A stretch of DNA of 64,000 bases from an uncultured Flaviramulus sp. (lineage in GTDB: Bacteria > Bacteroidota > Bacteroidia > Flavobacteriales > Flavobacteriaceae). Of this stretch, positions 33,359-41,026 are shown piece by piece; position 1 is the stretch's first letter; each line of letters opens with the position of its first letter. The translations under genes and the position numbers were made by a program. The stretch spans positions 434,001-498,000 of the forward strand of contig CANLXL010000001.1 of NCBI GenBank assembly GCA_947495125.1, written 5' to 3'. The notes under the pieces are model-generated. The model was given only the letters and a program-made list of their open reading frames with translations, was not told where the DNA came from and made no database searches.

Positions 33359-36163
33359 TTATTTTTTTGGTTTAAATACAATTTCAAAGGATTTTCCTTT
33401 ATTTATTAATGCTTTGGCCAAGGCCTGGATATCTTTCTTGCCTATTTTATTTACAATATCTTCAAAATTCTTCGTTTCATTCATATTATAACCATCTCTG
33501 TAAAATGTGGTTAACAAGGACATATCATAAGCATTATTGTCTTTAGCTTGTTCTCGCTCTTTTAAGAAGTTCGTTAAGGTTTTGTCCAAATCGGTTTGAT
33601 TAATATCGCCTTTGGCCACCTTTGCTAATTCCGAATGTACAATAGCAATTAGCTTTTCGGCTAAATCCGGATTACAATCAAACTTAATAGATAAATAGGA
33701 TAATGTTTTTGGCTCTTTAACCAAAAATGCCTGAACGCTTGGACTATACACCCCACCTTCTTGCTCCCGTAATGTTTCTGTAAGACGCAATTGCAATATA
33801 TCGCCCAATGCCTTTGTAACCAGCTTATTAGTTACCGTAAAATCTGTAGCCTTTTTAATGGATATGTTGACATTGGTTTTTGGATCCTCCATAGCGAGGT
33901 ACACATCTTCATCTACCTTATTGCTCGCCCATTCTATACCTAAATCTTTAAAGGATTCCTTAGTGCTTTTTGTTGGCAAGCTTGCAATATATTTGGTCAA
34001 TAACGGTTTTAATTGTTCTGAAGACACATCGCCCACGATGAAAAATTCGAAATCTGAAGCATCAGCAAAACGATCCAGATACACGGCTTTCATTTTTTCA
34101 AATGAAGCATCGTTTACATAATCCTGGTTAAATACCCGTTTCCTAGGGTGTTCGGTTCCATACAACGTTGTTGTAATCCCATCACTCATTTGTTCTTTAA
34201 CGTCTTTACTTCTTCGAATTAAATAGTTATTAATTCCACCTTGCAATACTTTATAAGCTTCCTCATCGAATCTGGGTTTTACAAAACGCAAGTGTACCAT
34301 TTGTAACATGGTTTCGACATCTTTTGTTGTTGACGAACCTACAACACTCTCTGTAGTTTCGCCTAATCGCGTACCCGCATTGGCCGTTTTTCCGGCTAAT
34401 ACTTTTGGTAAATCGGTGGCTGAATAGTCTCCAAGTCCAGACATTTGAATTAAGTTCCCCATAAGGTTTGCTGAAGGTAAATCTTGATCGTCCAACATCG
34501 AGTTTCCACCATAACTAATAGCATTTAATGATACGCTATTTTTTTGTTTGTCTACAAATTTATAGTGTACCGTAATACCATTGCTTAATGTATAGGTTAT
34601 TGAGCCTAAAGCTTGATTGTCTTCTGTTTTTGCAATAGCACCTTCTTTAATCTCTAAGCCAGAAACTAACGATTTTCCTTTGAATTCTTCAGTATAAGCG
34701 GTGATTTGAGGACTATTCTCTACCCCTTGAATAATTTGAACAGCTTGTTCTTTGGTTAAATTATTTTTGCCTTCTACGCCAGTTACATTTATATATCTGT
34801 TATTTTCGGCATACAACCTTTTAATGGTATGATGTATCTCTTCAACACTAAGATTTTCAAAAATCTGTTTAGCTAGAGCATACTCCTTTTCTATATCGGT
34901 TATGGTTTTATTTTCTAAATAATTACTTTGAATCGGTCTTATAATAGCACCATGAGGTTGATCGTCTCTTTTAGAGATTCGAGTTTCGTAATAATTAGAA
35001 AATTGCGCTATGGTTCTGTCTAATTCAGACTGTGTGTATCCAAATTTAACAGCTCTTATAACTTCTGTTAAAACTGCAGCAAAGGCCTGTTGTTGTTGTC
35101 CTGGTTTTGGTGATATTCTAACGCCAAAAGCGTTACTGGTTCTCGACATCGATTGATACCCTACTCCTGCATATAAAAATGGGGCCTCAGGATTTTGAGC
35201 TTGCTCTGAAATTCTAGATGAGAGCATAGATGTAGCCATACTTTCTAAAAGACTTCGTTTCAAATCACCTACGGTTTCCGAGGCTAATGATTTTTTATGA
35301 CGAATGCCAAAATCTATCCCTGCTGTAGATATCTCCGGATCCATCCCCAAGCTATACAATAACTCTTTGTTTTCCGGGATGTCTACAATAAAACGCTCTC
35401 GCGGGTTTTTAACCGCCGGGATTTTGGAAAACTTCGTTTTAATTTTTTGTTCTACCTCATCGATATCAATATCACCGATAATAGCAATAGCTTGTAAGTC
35501 GGTTCGGTACCAATCATGATAGAAATCGCGAAGCGCTTTATATTCAAACCCTTCAACAATATCCATTAAACCTATTGGTAAACGGCTGGCATATTTGGAA
35601 TGATTAAATGTAATGGGTAACGAGGTTTGAAACAAACGCATTTGTCCGTTTTGACGCGCACGCCATTCTTCCTTAATTACACCGCGTTCTGCATCAATTT
35701 CTTCATCGGTAAGCAATAAATAATTTGACCAATCATGCAGTACAGTTAAACAGGTATCTACCAAACCATCTTTGGTTGGTATGTTATTTAGGTTATATAC
35801 AGTTTCATCAAAGCTTGTGTAGGCATTAATATCCTTTCCAAATACAGCACCATACTTTTGAAGCGTGTTCAAAACACCTTTTCCCGGGAAGTTTTCAGAT
35901 CCATTAAATGCCATGTGCTCTAAAAAATGCGCCAGTCCCTGCTGATCATCATTTTCTAAAATTGATCCTACATTCTGAATGATATAATAAGTTGCTGCAT
36001 CTTTTACGACATCAGTGCTTTTTATATAATAGGTCATTCCATTTGACAGAACACCTTTTCGAATACTTTGATCTATTGGTAAGGGCTGACTTAAATCTAG
36101 AGTCTGTGCATTAGCATTCAAACAAAATACGATCGCTAATATTGGTAATAAAATACGCTTCAT
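33359..36163 (-). CDS. M16-family zinc metallopeptidase (insulinase/pitrilysin-like), two-domain
   Basis: The 934-aa exported protein has a signal peptide (1-20, ending NANAQ). The first M16 half carries the inverted zinc motif HFLEH (H79, E82, H83) in GLAHFLEHMAFNGSENFPG, with the third ligand Glu in DAERGVIKEEWRARQ. The second M16-like half (about residues 520-930) lacks HxxEH, as usual for the structural half. It degrades peptides in the periplasm (family knowledge); partners or specific substrates are unknown. It lies on the same strand upstream of the nDsbD-DsbD-TlpA genes, separated from them by structured element B, so a shared transcript is possible. Confidence 0.92.
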   Translation of the reverse strand: MKRILLPILAIVFCLNANAQTLDLSQPLPIDQSIRKGVLSNGMTYYIKSTDVVKDAATYYIIQNVGSILENDDQQGLAHFLEHMAFNGSENFPGKGVLNTLQKYGAVFGKDINAYTSFDETVYNLNNIPTKDGLVDTCLTVLHDWSNYLLLTDEEIDAERGVIKEEWRARQNGQMRLFQTSLPITFNHSKYASRLPIGLMDIVEGFEYKALRDFYHDWYRTDLQAIAIIGDIDIDEVEQKIKTKFSKIPAVKNPRERFIVDIPENKELLYSLGMDPEISTAGIDFGIRHKKSLASETVGDLKRSLLESMATSMLSSRISEQAQNPEAPFLYAGVGYQSMSRTSNAFGVRISPKPGQQQQAFAAVLTEVIRAVKFGYTQSELDRTIAQFSNYYETRISKRDDQPHGAIIRPIQSNYLENKTITDIEKEYALAKQIFENLSVEEIHHTIKRLYAENNRYINVTGVEGKNNLTKEQAVQIIQGVENSPQITAYTEEFKGKSLVSGLEIKEGAIAKTEDNQALGSITYTLSNGITVHYKFVDKQKNSVSLNAISYGGNSMLDDQDLPSANLMGNLIQMSGLGDYSATDLPKVLAGKTANAGTRLGETTESVVGSSTTKDVETMLQMVHLRFVKPRFDEEAYKVLQGGINNYLIRRSKDVKEQMSDGITTTLYGTEHPRKRVFNQDYVNDASFEKMKAVYLDRFADASDFEFFIVGDVSSEQLKPLLTKYIASLPTKSTKESFKDLGIEWASNKVDEDVYLAMEDPKTNVNISIKKATDFTVTNKLVTKALGDILQLRLTETLREQEGGVYSPSVQAFLVKEPKTLSYLSIKFDCNPDLAEKLIAIVHSELAKVAKGDINQTDLDKTLTNFLKEREQAKDNNAYDMSLLTTFYRDGYNMNETKNFEDIVNKIGKKDIQALAKALINKGKSFEIVFKPKK

Positions 36164-36369
36164 TAATATGTTTCTTTTTTGAGTTTAGTATTGTTTCTTA
36201 TTTGTATGTCGGCATTTAAATGCTTTACCCCTATAAGGCTAATGTTAAAACTCTCTTAATTTATAAATATCTGTGTGTAAAATTATTTAATAAGCCCCAG
36301 CAAACACTAGGGAATATTCCTTATTTTAAATAAAAAAACTTACTCTGAAAAAAAACATCATAAATTCAA

Positions 36370-37338
36370 TTAACAGCATCCACCGCCATCATAATGATAA
36401 GTGGATTCACTAAAATAAATATCATCTCTATCCAAAGCTTTTAAAGCTGCTGCTGTTTTGTCGCAAATAGCTAAAGGCTGATTCTTCAATAATACATGCC
36501 CAGCTTTATCATCAAAATAATCCTCATCCCCATAATAAATCGCTGCTTTCCCAGTAAAAACACAGGGTCCATCAGATGGCATTGGGTCCTTTATTGCTGC
36601 TACCTCTATGGATTCTATATAAATTAATTCATCGGTTGGGTAATTTTTAGTATCCAATATTCTATAGGGTTTTCTTGCCCGAATTTCAATGGTCCCAAAA
36701 CCAGCATCGGTAAGTGCTTTGACATAGTCTGCAATAGGTAAGCTTCCGCTCAGACATAATGCTCTTAACCTCTCATCATTTCTTAAGGTCTCATTCATAA
36801 GCTGTTCACAAGTAGGATCGCTCATCACCAACCTTCCGTGAGGTTTTAAAACCCGATACATTTCAGCGATTGCTTTTTTCAAATCTTCCGCTTTAAAAAT
36901 GTTGAACAAGCAGTTCTGAGCCGCAACATCGATACTATTATCTTCAACAGGGAGGTTCATGGCATCACCTTTTTTAAGGTCTACAAACTCACTTTTAAAC
37001 CAAGGGTTTAAAGCTTCGGCCTCTTCAAAGTTCTTTCTTGAAGCTTCTAACATTTCGTCAACCGCATCGATACCTACAATCCCATCTCTTTGCCGGTTAA
37101 AATATGAGAATTGTAATAATTCCATGCCACCACCAACACCCACATATAGGGTTTTAGGATTATTCGTTAAATCGCGGGCGTGAACTGTGGAACCACAGCC
37201 ATAGTTCATCTCCTGCATAATACGTGGAATTTTTAATCCGGGTAATTCCCAAATAGGGTTTGTTGTACAGCATAACCCGACATCTGGAGTCAGGGCTGCT
37301 TCTTTATAAACATCGTGAGTGGTTTCTAAATAACTCAT
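36370..37338 (-). CDS. arsM: Arsenosugar-biosynthesis arsenite methyltransferase
   Basis: It methylates As(III) with S-adenosylmethionine. The 322-aa protein has the SAM-binding TLYVGVGGGMELLQFS (about residues 63-78) and cysteines at the ArsM positions: C48 in YGCGSTV, C143 in QNCLFNIF (compare SNCVINL) and C195 in LCLSGSLP (compare CISGAL). It also has C23-C24 in GLCCTTNP and a terminal GGGCC that may bind arsenic. It is the distal gene of a six-gene minus-strand operon with arsS and two accessory enzymes, the arrangement typical of arsenosugar synthesis in Bacteroidetes and cyanobacteria. The cytosolic product, dimethylarsinous acid, would feed ArsS. Confidence 0.92.
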   Translation of the reverse strand: MSYLETTHDVYKEAALTPDVGLCCTTNPIWELPGLKIPRIMQEMNYGCGSTVHARDLTNNPKTLYVGVGGGMELLQFSYFNRQRDGIVGIDAVDEMLEASRKNFEEAEALNPWFKSEFVDLKKGDAMNLPVEDNSIDVAAQNCLFNIFKAEDLKKAIAEMYRVLKPHGRLVMSDPTCEQLMNETLRNDERLRALCLSGSLPIADYVKALTDAGFGTIEIRARKPYRILDTKNYPTDELIYIESIEVAAIKDPMPSDGPCVFTGKAAIYYGDEDYFDDKAGHVLLKNQPLAICDKTAAALKALDRDDIYFSESTYHYDGGGCC

Positions 37339-37424
37339 ATTATTATTTTAATATTCTACGACATTTTTGTCGGTTTAAAAGTAGACTCTTTACGAATAAC
37401 CCTATGTAACAAATATTACATGAA

Positions 37425-38237
37425 CTACAACATTTTCACCAAGTTGGTGAAAAGTGTAATCATTTGGGGTTCTGCCTTTGCGGCCATGGCTATAATCTCT
37501 GATATATTGACGGGTTTCAAGTTTTCCGGATCACATTCATCCGTCAGTACGGAAATGGCAGCAACCTTCAAATTTAAGTGATTAGCAACAATAATTTCAG
37601 GCACCGTACTCATACCTACAGCATCAGCCCCAATGATATTGAGCATTCTGTATTCTGCTTTGGTCTCTAATTGAGGCCCTACCACACTGGCATAAACGCC
37701 TTTATGAAGCGTCACATTATGTTGTTTCGCAATGTCCTGAAACATCGTGTTAATACCTGGGTCGTAAGGGGCACTCATATCTGTAAAGCGTTCACCCAAA
37801 TTTTCAACACCTTTAAAGGCCAATGGAGAACTGCCCTGGAGGTTAATATGATCCTCTATAAGCATGAGCTCTCCCTTTTTAAAGTTTAAGTTTATCGCTC
37901 CTGCAGCGTTTGAAACTAATAGCGTTTTAATTCCTAATTTTTCCATAATGCGCACCGGGAAAGTTACATCCTGAAGTGTATATCCTTCATATAAATGAAA
38001 GCGTCCCTGCATAACCACGACCTTCTTTCCTTCTAAATTACCGTAAATGAGTTTTCCTTTATGAAATTCTACGGTTGCCGTTGGAAAGTTAGGGATATGA
38101 TTGTAACTCACCTCCTTAATAATATCAATCTCATTAATAAGTTGCCCTAAACCGGTACCAAGAATGATTCCAACTTCGGGGTTTTCAAAACCTTTATTCT
38201 CTAAGTAACTTACGGTCTCTTCAATAAATTTTAGCAT
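37425..38237 (-). CDS. Purine-nucleoside phosphorylase (trimeric type)
   Basis: It phosphorolyses purine nucleosides. The 270-aa protein has VGIILGTGLGQLINEI (phosphate loop), HKGKLIYGNLEGKKVVVMQG, FHLYEGY, SNAAGAIN, VGPQLETKAEYRML and DAVGMSTVPEIIVANHL with the purine-binding Glu/Asn positions. In this operon a natural job would be to remove adenine from the dimethylarsinoyl-adenosine made by ArsS, exposing C1 of the ribose for further modification; that assignment is inference from context. It starts 10 nt after the glycosyltransferase gene and precedes arsM. General purine salvage is the alternative role. Confidence 0.9.
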   Translation of the reverse strand: MLKFIEETVSYLENKGFENPEVGIILGTGLGQLINEIDIIKEVSYNHIPNFPTATVEFHKGKLIYGNLEGKKVVVMQGRFHLYEGYTLQDVTFPVRIMEKLGIKTLLVSNAAGAINLNFKKGELMLIEDHINLQGSSPLAFKGVENLGERFTDMSAPYDPGINTMFQDIAKQHNVTLHKGVYASVVGPQLETKAEYRMLNIIGADAVGMSTVPEIIVANHLNLKVAAISVLTDECDPENLKPVNISEIIAMAAKAEPQMITLFTNLVKML

Positions 38238-38247
38238 GCTTACATTT

Positions 38248-38892
38248 TTAAATAGAACTTATTTTAGCACTTAATTGTTGTACTCTTTGTTTCAATTTTT
38301 TGTTATCGTTATAGAAGTCTGAAGCCTCCAAATCCTCAAAAGTATCAATATCATTCAGCGGTCTTAATAATTGAAAAGTAATATTTTTTTGCTTCAACTC
38401 TTTAAGCGTTATATCGAGTAAGTTCGATTGACTCCATGGCTTATTATCAAAAACAAAGTCTTTTAATTCTGAAAGCCCAATAAGATAATATCCGCCATCA
38501 ATAGCCGGTCCAAAAACCACATCGTTATATAGCAAAGCTTGTAACCCATTCTTTAAATGTTCTGAATTTATATCCGGTAAATCTGATCCAATTAAAACGA
38601 TGCGTTCATATCCATCATCAAATCCTTTTTTAAAAGCGTGTTTCATACGCTCTCCTAAATTATTGCCTTTTTGAACCGCTTTATATCCGCCCTTCCACTT
38701 GTCTTCAATAACAACATCAGAAAAATAAATTCTCGTATCTGTATCCGTGCTGTTGGTAGCTTTTTCAGTAACTTCCACCAATTCCTTATAAACCTCGAAA
38801 GCCGCTTGATCGCCAATGGTTTTTGCTAATCGCGTTTTTACTTTACCTAGTTTGATGTTCTTTACAAAAACTATAATAAGTTCTTTAGTCAT
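38248..38892 (-). CDS. TIGR04282-type arsenosugar-biosynthesis glycosyltransferase
   Basis: The 214-aa protein has a GT-A fold (DUF2064/TIGR04282 family): FVKNIKLGKVKTRLAKTIG at residues 9-27 resembles nucleotidyltransferase P-loop-like signatures, then IYFSD, KGNNLGERMKHAF, VLIGSDLPDINSEHL (DxD-like metal site), and FGPAIDGGYYLIGL. In arsenosugar clusters this family is proposed to modify the arsenoriboside. It overlaps the rhodanese stop by 8 nt and is 10 nt from the phosphorylase gene, so it is firmly in the operon. The enzymatic reaction is inferred from family association and not from catalytic residues. Confidence 0.85.
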   Translation of the reverse strand: MTKELIIVFVKNIKLGKVKTRLAKTIGDQAAFEVYKELVEVTEKATNSTDTDTRIYFSDVVIEDKWKGGYKAVQKGNNLGERMKHAFKKGFDDGYERIVLIGSDLPDINSEHLKNGLQALLYNDVVFGPAIDGGYYLIGLSELKDFVFDNKPWSQSNLLDITLKELKQKNITFQLLRPLNDIDTFEDLEASDFYNDNKKLKQRVQQLSAKISSI

Positions 38893-39376
38893 AAATTTTA
38901 ATTCCTTTTTTTAGCCATTTACTCCATGCTTCATTAAACGTATGAACTTTTTCTGTTTCAAGATCATTGGAGTCATAAACTTTCAAGTCATTGTTTTTCC
39001 ATTCAAAAATACCACCATATAAATTATAAACATCAGCGCAACCTGCTTTTTTAAGCTTTTCGGCAACATCTTCAGAACGAATACCCAAAGAGCAATATAC
39101 CACGATGGTTTGTTTTTTGTCTTTTAAACGTTTTAATGTTTTCTTCAATTTAAAATGATCATACCCGACATGAATGGCATTCTTAATATGGCTGACCTCG
39201 TATTCTGAAGATTCTCTGGCATCGAGAATGGTAATGTTGTTTTGCTTTGATAAGTCTTCGACCGACATATAAGGAATGTCTTCCGCATTATATGTTTTTA
39301 GCAATGCTGAAAGCGACTCTTGAGAAAACCCAAAAGCAGAATATAAAACGACAATTATGATGGTGATCCTATTCAT
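38885..39376 (-). CDS. Exported rhodanese-like domain protein
   Basis: The protein (163 aa from ATG 39376) has a signal peptide MNRITIIIVVLYSAFGFSQ and one rhodanese domain (about residues 35-145) with ILDARESSEYEVSHIKNAIH and the active loop VVYCSLGIRSEDVAE, where the cysteine carries sulfane sulfur. A longer frame opens at 39400 but overlaps arsS and would bury the signal peptide, so I choose 39376, two nt after the arsS stop. The role in arsenosugar formation is unknown; sulfur transfer to or from arsenic species, or thiol detoxification in the periplasm, is possible. Confidence 0.85.
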   Translation of the reverse strand: MNRITIIIVVLYSAFGFSQESLSALLKTYNAEDIPYMSVEDLSKQNNITILDARESSEYEVSHIKNAIHVGYDHFKLKKTLKRLKDKKQTIVVYCSLGIRSEDVAEKLKKAGCADVYNLYGGIFEWKNNDLKVYDSNDLETEKVHTFNEAWSKWLKKGIKIYD

Positions 39377-39378
39377 AA

Positions 39379-40434
39379 TTAGGTAACAACGCCTTGACAA
39401 CTACTTCCTGCTCCAGCGGTACAGCCATAACAATGCTGTGAGATCACAATGTTTCTTCCTTCAAGAAGTTCGTGATTATATTCACTAATGTGCTTTGCTT
39501 TACTATTCACAGGTAATTCCAGCATTTGGTTGAAATCGCAATCGTATAAATAGCCATCCCAACTTACAGATAGGGTATTTGTGCACATGACATTGGCAAC
39601 CACCATAGGGTTATAGGCCTCAACCAGAGCATACATATAATCTTCGTAATTTTCTGAAGCAATGAGATAATCTAAAAACCGACTTATAGGTAAATTAGTA
39701 ATGGCAAATAAATTATGAAACCGAATATCAAAATCTTCTTTCAAAGCCTTTTTAAAATCCTTTTCCATGGCCACTTGATCTCCGGGTAAGAATGCCCCGG
39801 AAGGATTATAAACCAGATCCAATTTAAGGTTACTGCCCGGCATCCCATAGCCTACGGCATTGAGTTCCTGAAGGGCTTTAATGGATTTATCAAAAACGCC
39901 ATCACCACGTTGTTTATCCGTTTTTCCACGTGTCCAATGCGGCATTGAGCTTACGACATGCACATTATGCTTTTTAAAAAACTCCGGGAGGTCGTAATAT
40001 TTTTTATTCGCTCTGATAATGGTTAAATTGGATCGCACAATAAAATCTTTAATCCCGGCTTTCGCTGCTTCTTCAACAAACCATCTAAAATCCGGGTTCA
40101 TCTCCGGTGCGCCACCGGTTAGATCTAAAGTATGTGCTTCTGTATTTTTGATCACGTCGAGACATTGTCGCATCGTTTCACGTGTCATAATTTCTTTTCG
40201 ATCCGGGCCGGCATCGACATGACAATGTTCGCATACCTGATTACACATATAACCAACGTTAATCTGTAGGATCTCTAACTTTTTCGCTTTAAGTGGAAAC
40301 TGATTCGTTTCGGAAATCTTCGCTTTAAAAGTGGGCAATTCACCATTCTGGAAAATCCCGTTAGATAAAATCTCCAGTTGCCTATTACTATTTGCTAAAT
40401 CGCTTTCACGTTTATGTAGGGACTTTGTAGTCAT
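39379..40434 (-). CDS. arsS: Arsenosugar-biosynthesis radical SAM protein
   Basis: It transfers a 5'-deoxyadenosyl group from SAM to methylated arsenic, giving the arsenosugar precursor. The 351-aa protein has the radical SAM cluster motif NVGYMCNQVCEHCHVDAGPD (CxxxCxxC, about residues 58-77), LDLTGGAPEMNPDFRW and SNLTI, followed by a DUF3641/Cys-rich C-terminal domain: VMCTNTLSVSWDGYLYDCDF, then QHCYGCTAGAGSSCQG. Some relatives have selenocysteine in this C-terminal region; here every such position is cysteine. The next gene, the rhodanese, starts 2 nt after its stop. Confidence 0.94.
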   Translation of the reverse strand: MTTKSLHKRESDLANSNRQLEILSNGIFQNGELPTFKAKISETNQFPLKAKKLEILQINVGYMCNQVCEHCHVDAGPDRKEIMTRETMRQCLDVIKNTEAHTLDLTGGAPEMNPDFRWFVEEAAKAGIKDFIVRSNLTIIRANKKYYDLPEFFKKHNVHVVSSMPHWTRGKTDKQRGDGVFDKSIKALQELNAVGYGMPGSNLKLDLVYNPSGAFLPGDQVAMEKDFKKALKEDFDIRFHNLFAITNLPISRFLDYLIASENYEDYMYALVEAYNPMVVANVMCTNTLSVSWDGYLYDCDFNQMLELPVNSKAKHISEYNHELLEGRNIVISQHCYGCTAGAGSSCQGVVT

Positions 40435-40466
40435 ATTTTATTATAAAATTGTAATCTTAGTTGCTT

Positions 40467-40802
40467 TTACCCATCCAACTTATTCACCTTATTCATCATC
40501 TGGACACCATGTACCAATGATGCTCCACTTTTAATGGCTGCTCCAACATGAAGAGCTTCCATCATTTCTTCTTTGGTGATTCCGCGTTGCAAACCATCTT
40601 TAGTGTAGGCATCAATGCAATAAGGGCATTGCTCCGTATGTGCCACAGCCAAAGCAATAAGGGATTTTTCCCGCGCTGTGAGTGCCCCTTCTTCAAACAC
40701 TTTTCCGTAATAATCGAAAAACTTATCCCCTAATTCCTGATTCCATTCGCTAATCTTTCCAAACTTCTTTAAATCTGCCGGATCGTAATATGTTTTTTGC
40801 AT
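40467..40802 (-). CDS. Arsenosugar-associated AhpD-like (carboxymuconolactone decarboxylase family) protein
   Basis: The 111-aa cytosolic protein is an all-helical AhpD/CMD domain with the redox motif EQCPYCIDAYTKDGLQRG (CPYC and the proton-relay-type pattern, about residues 58-75) after LTAREKSLIALAVAHT. Proteins of this type are regularly encoded next to arsS and are named arsenosugar biosynthesis-associated peroxidase-like proteins. Thiol-dependent peroxidase or reductase activity on arsenic species is plausible but unproven. It is the first gene of the operon, with a 65-nt-long AT-rich leader preceded by a terminator-like hairpin. Confidence 0.88.
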   Translation of the reverse strand: MQKTYYDPADLKKFGKISEWNQELGDKFFDYYGKVFEEGALTAREKSLIALAVAHTEQCPYCIDAYTKDGLQRGITKEEMMEALHVGAAIKSGASLVHGVQMMNKVNKLDG

Positions 40803-40850
40803 TTTAAATTTTTATTTACGTTTTATTGAAACACCAATTTTTAACAAAAA

Positions 40851-40869
40851 CTCAGAGCAAAGCCCTGAG
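40851..40869 (-). terminator. Terminator-like hairpin in the arsenosugar operon leader
   Basis: CTCAG (40851-40855) pairs with CTGAG (40865-40869) and GC with GC around AAA. On the minus strand it is followed by TTTTTGTT. It lies 48 nt upstream of the first operon gene and downstream of the hut terminator, so it may be an attenuator for the arsenosugar genes or a second barrier to hut read-through. Confidence 0.5.
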
Positions 40870-40942
40870 AATTTATAAGGATTAATATACGATTTATGTC
40901 GAATTAAAATCTTAAATATTACATAAAATAGCTAAAAAACAA

Positions 40943-40970
40943 AAAACTCAAGCGGGATGGCTTGAGTTTT
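40943..40970 (-). terminator. Terminator of the hut operon
   Basis: CTCAAGC (40947-40953), loop GGGATG, GCTTGAG (40960-40966), flanked by A and T runs. On the minus strand the stem is followed by TTTTTTGTTTTTT, a strong rho-independent tail, 57 nt after the hutI stop. Confidence 0.88.
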
Positions 40971-40975
40971 AGTGA

Positions 40976-41009
40976 ACTATTAAAATAGTCTTCATTTTGA
41001 ATTAGTCAC
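40976..41009 (-). repeat. Partial copy of the dispersed intergenic motif behind hutI
   Basis: On the plus strand ACTATT-AA-AATAGT (40976-40989) is followed by the exact 14-mer TTTGAATTAGTCAC (40996-41009), the same hairpin-then-core order as in the elements at 10165 and 33257. Here, relative to hutI, the motif lies in the opposite orientation and precedes the terminator on the transcribed strand. The outer stem and the GGGCTG hairpin are missing. Confidence 0.5.
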
Positions 41010-41026
41010 ATTCATCTTAAATATTG

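Noticed and set aside
38885-39400. Longer rhodanese start at 39400
   Set aside because: It would overlap arsS by 22 nt and place polar residues before a clear signal peptide that begins at 39376.
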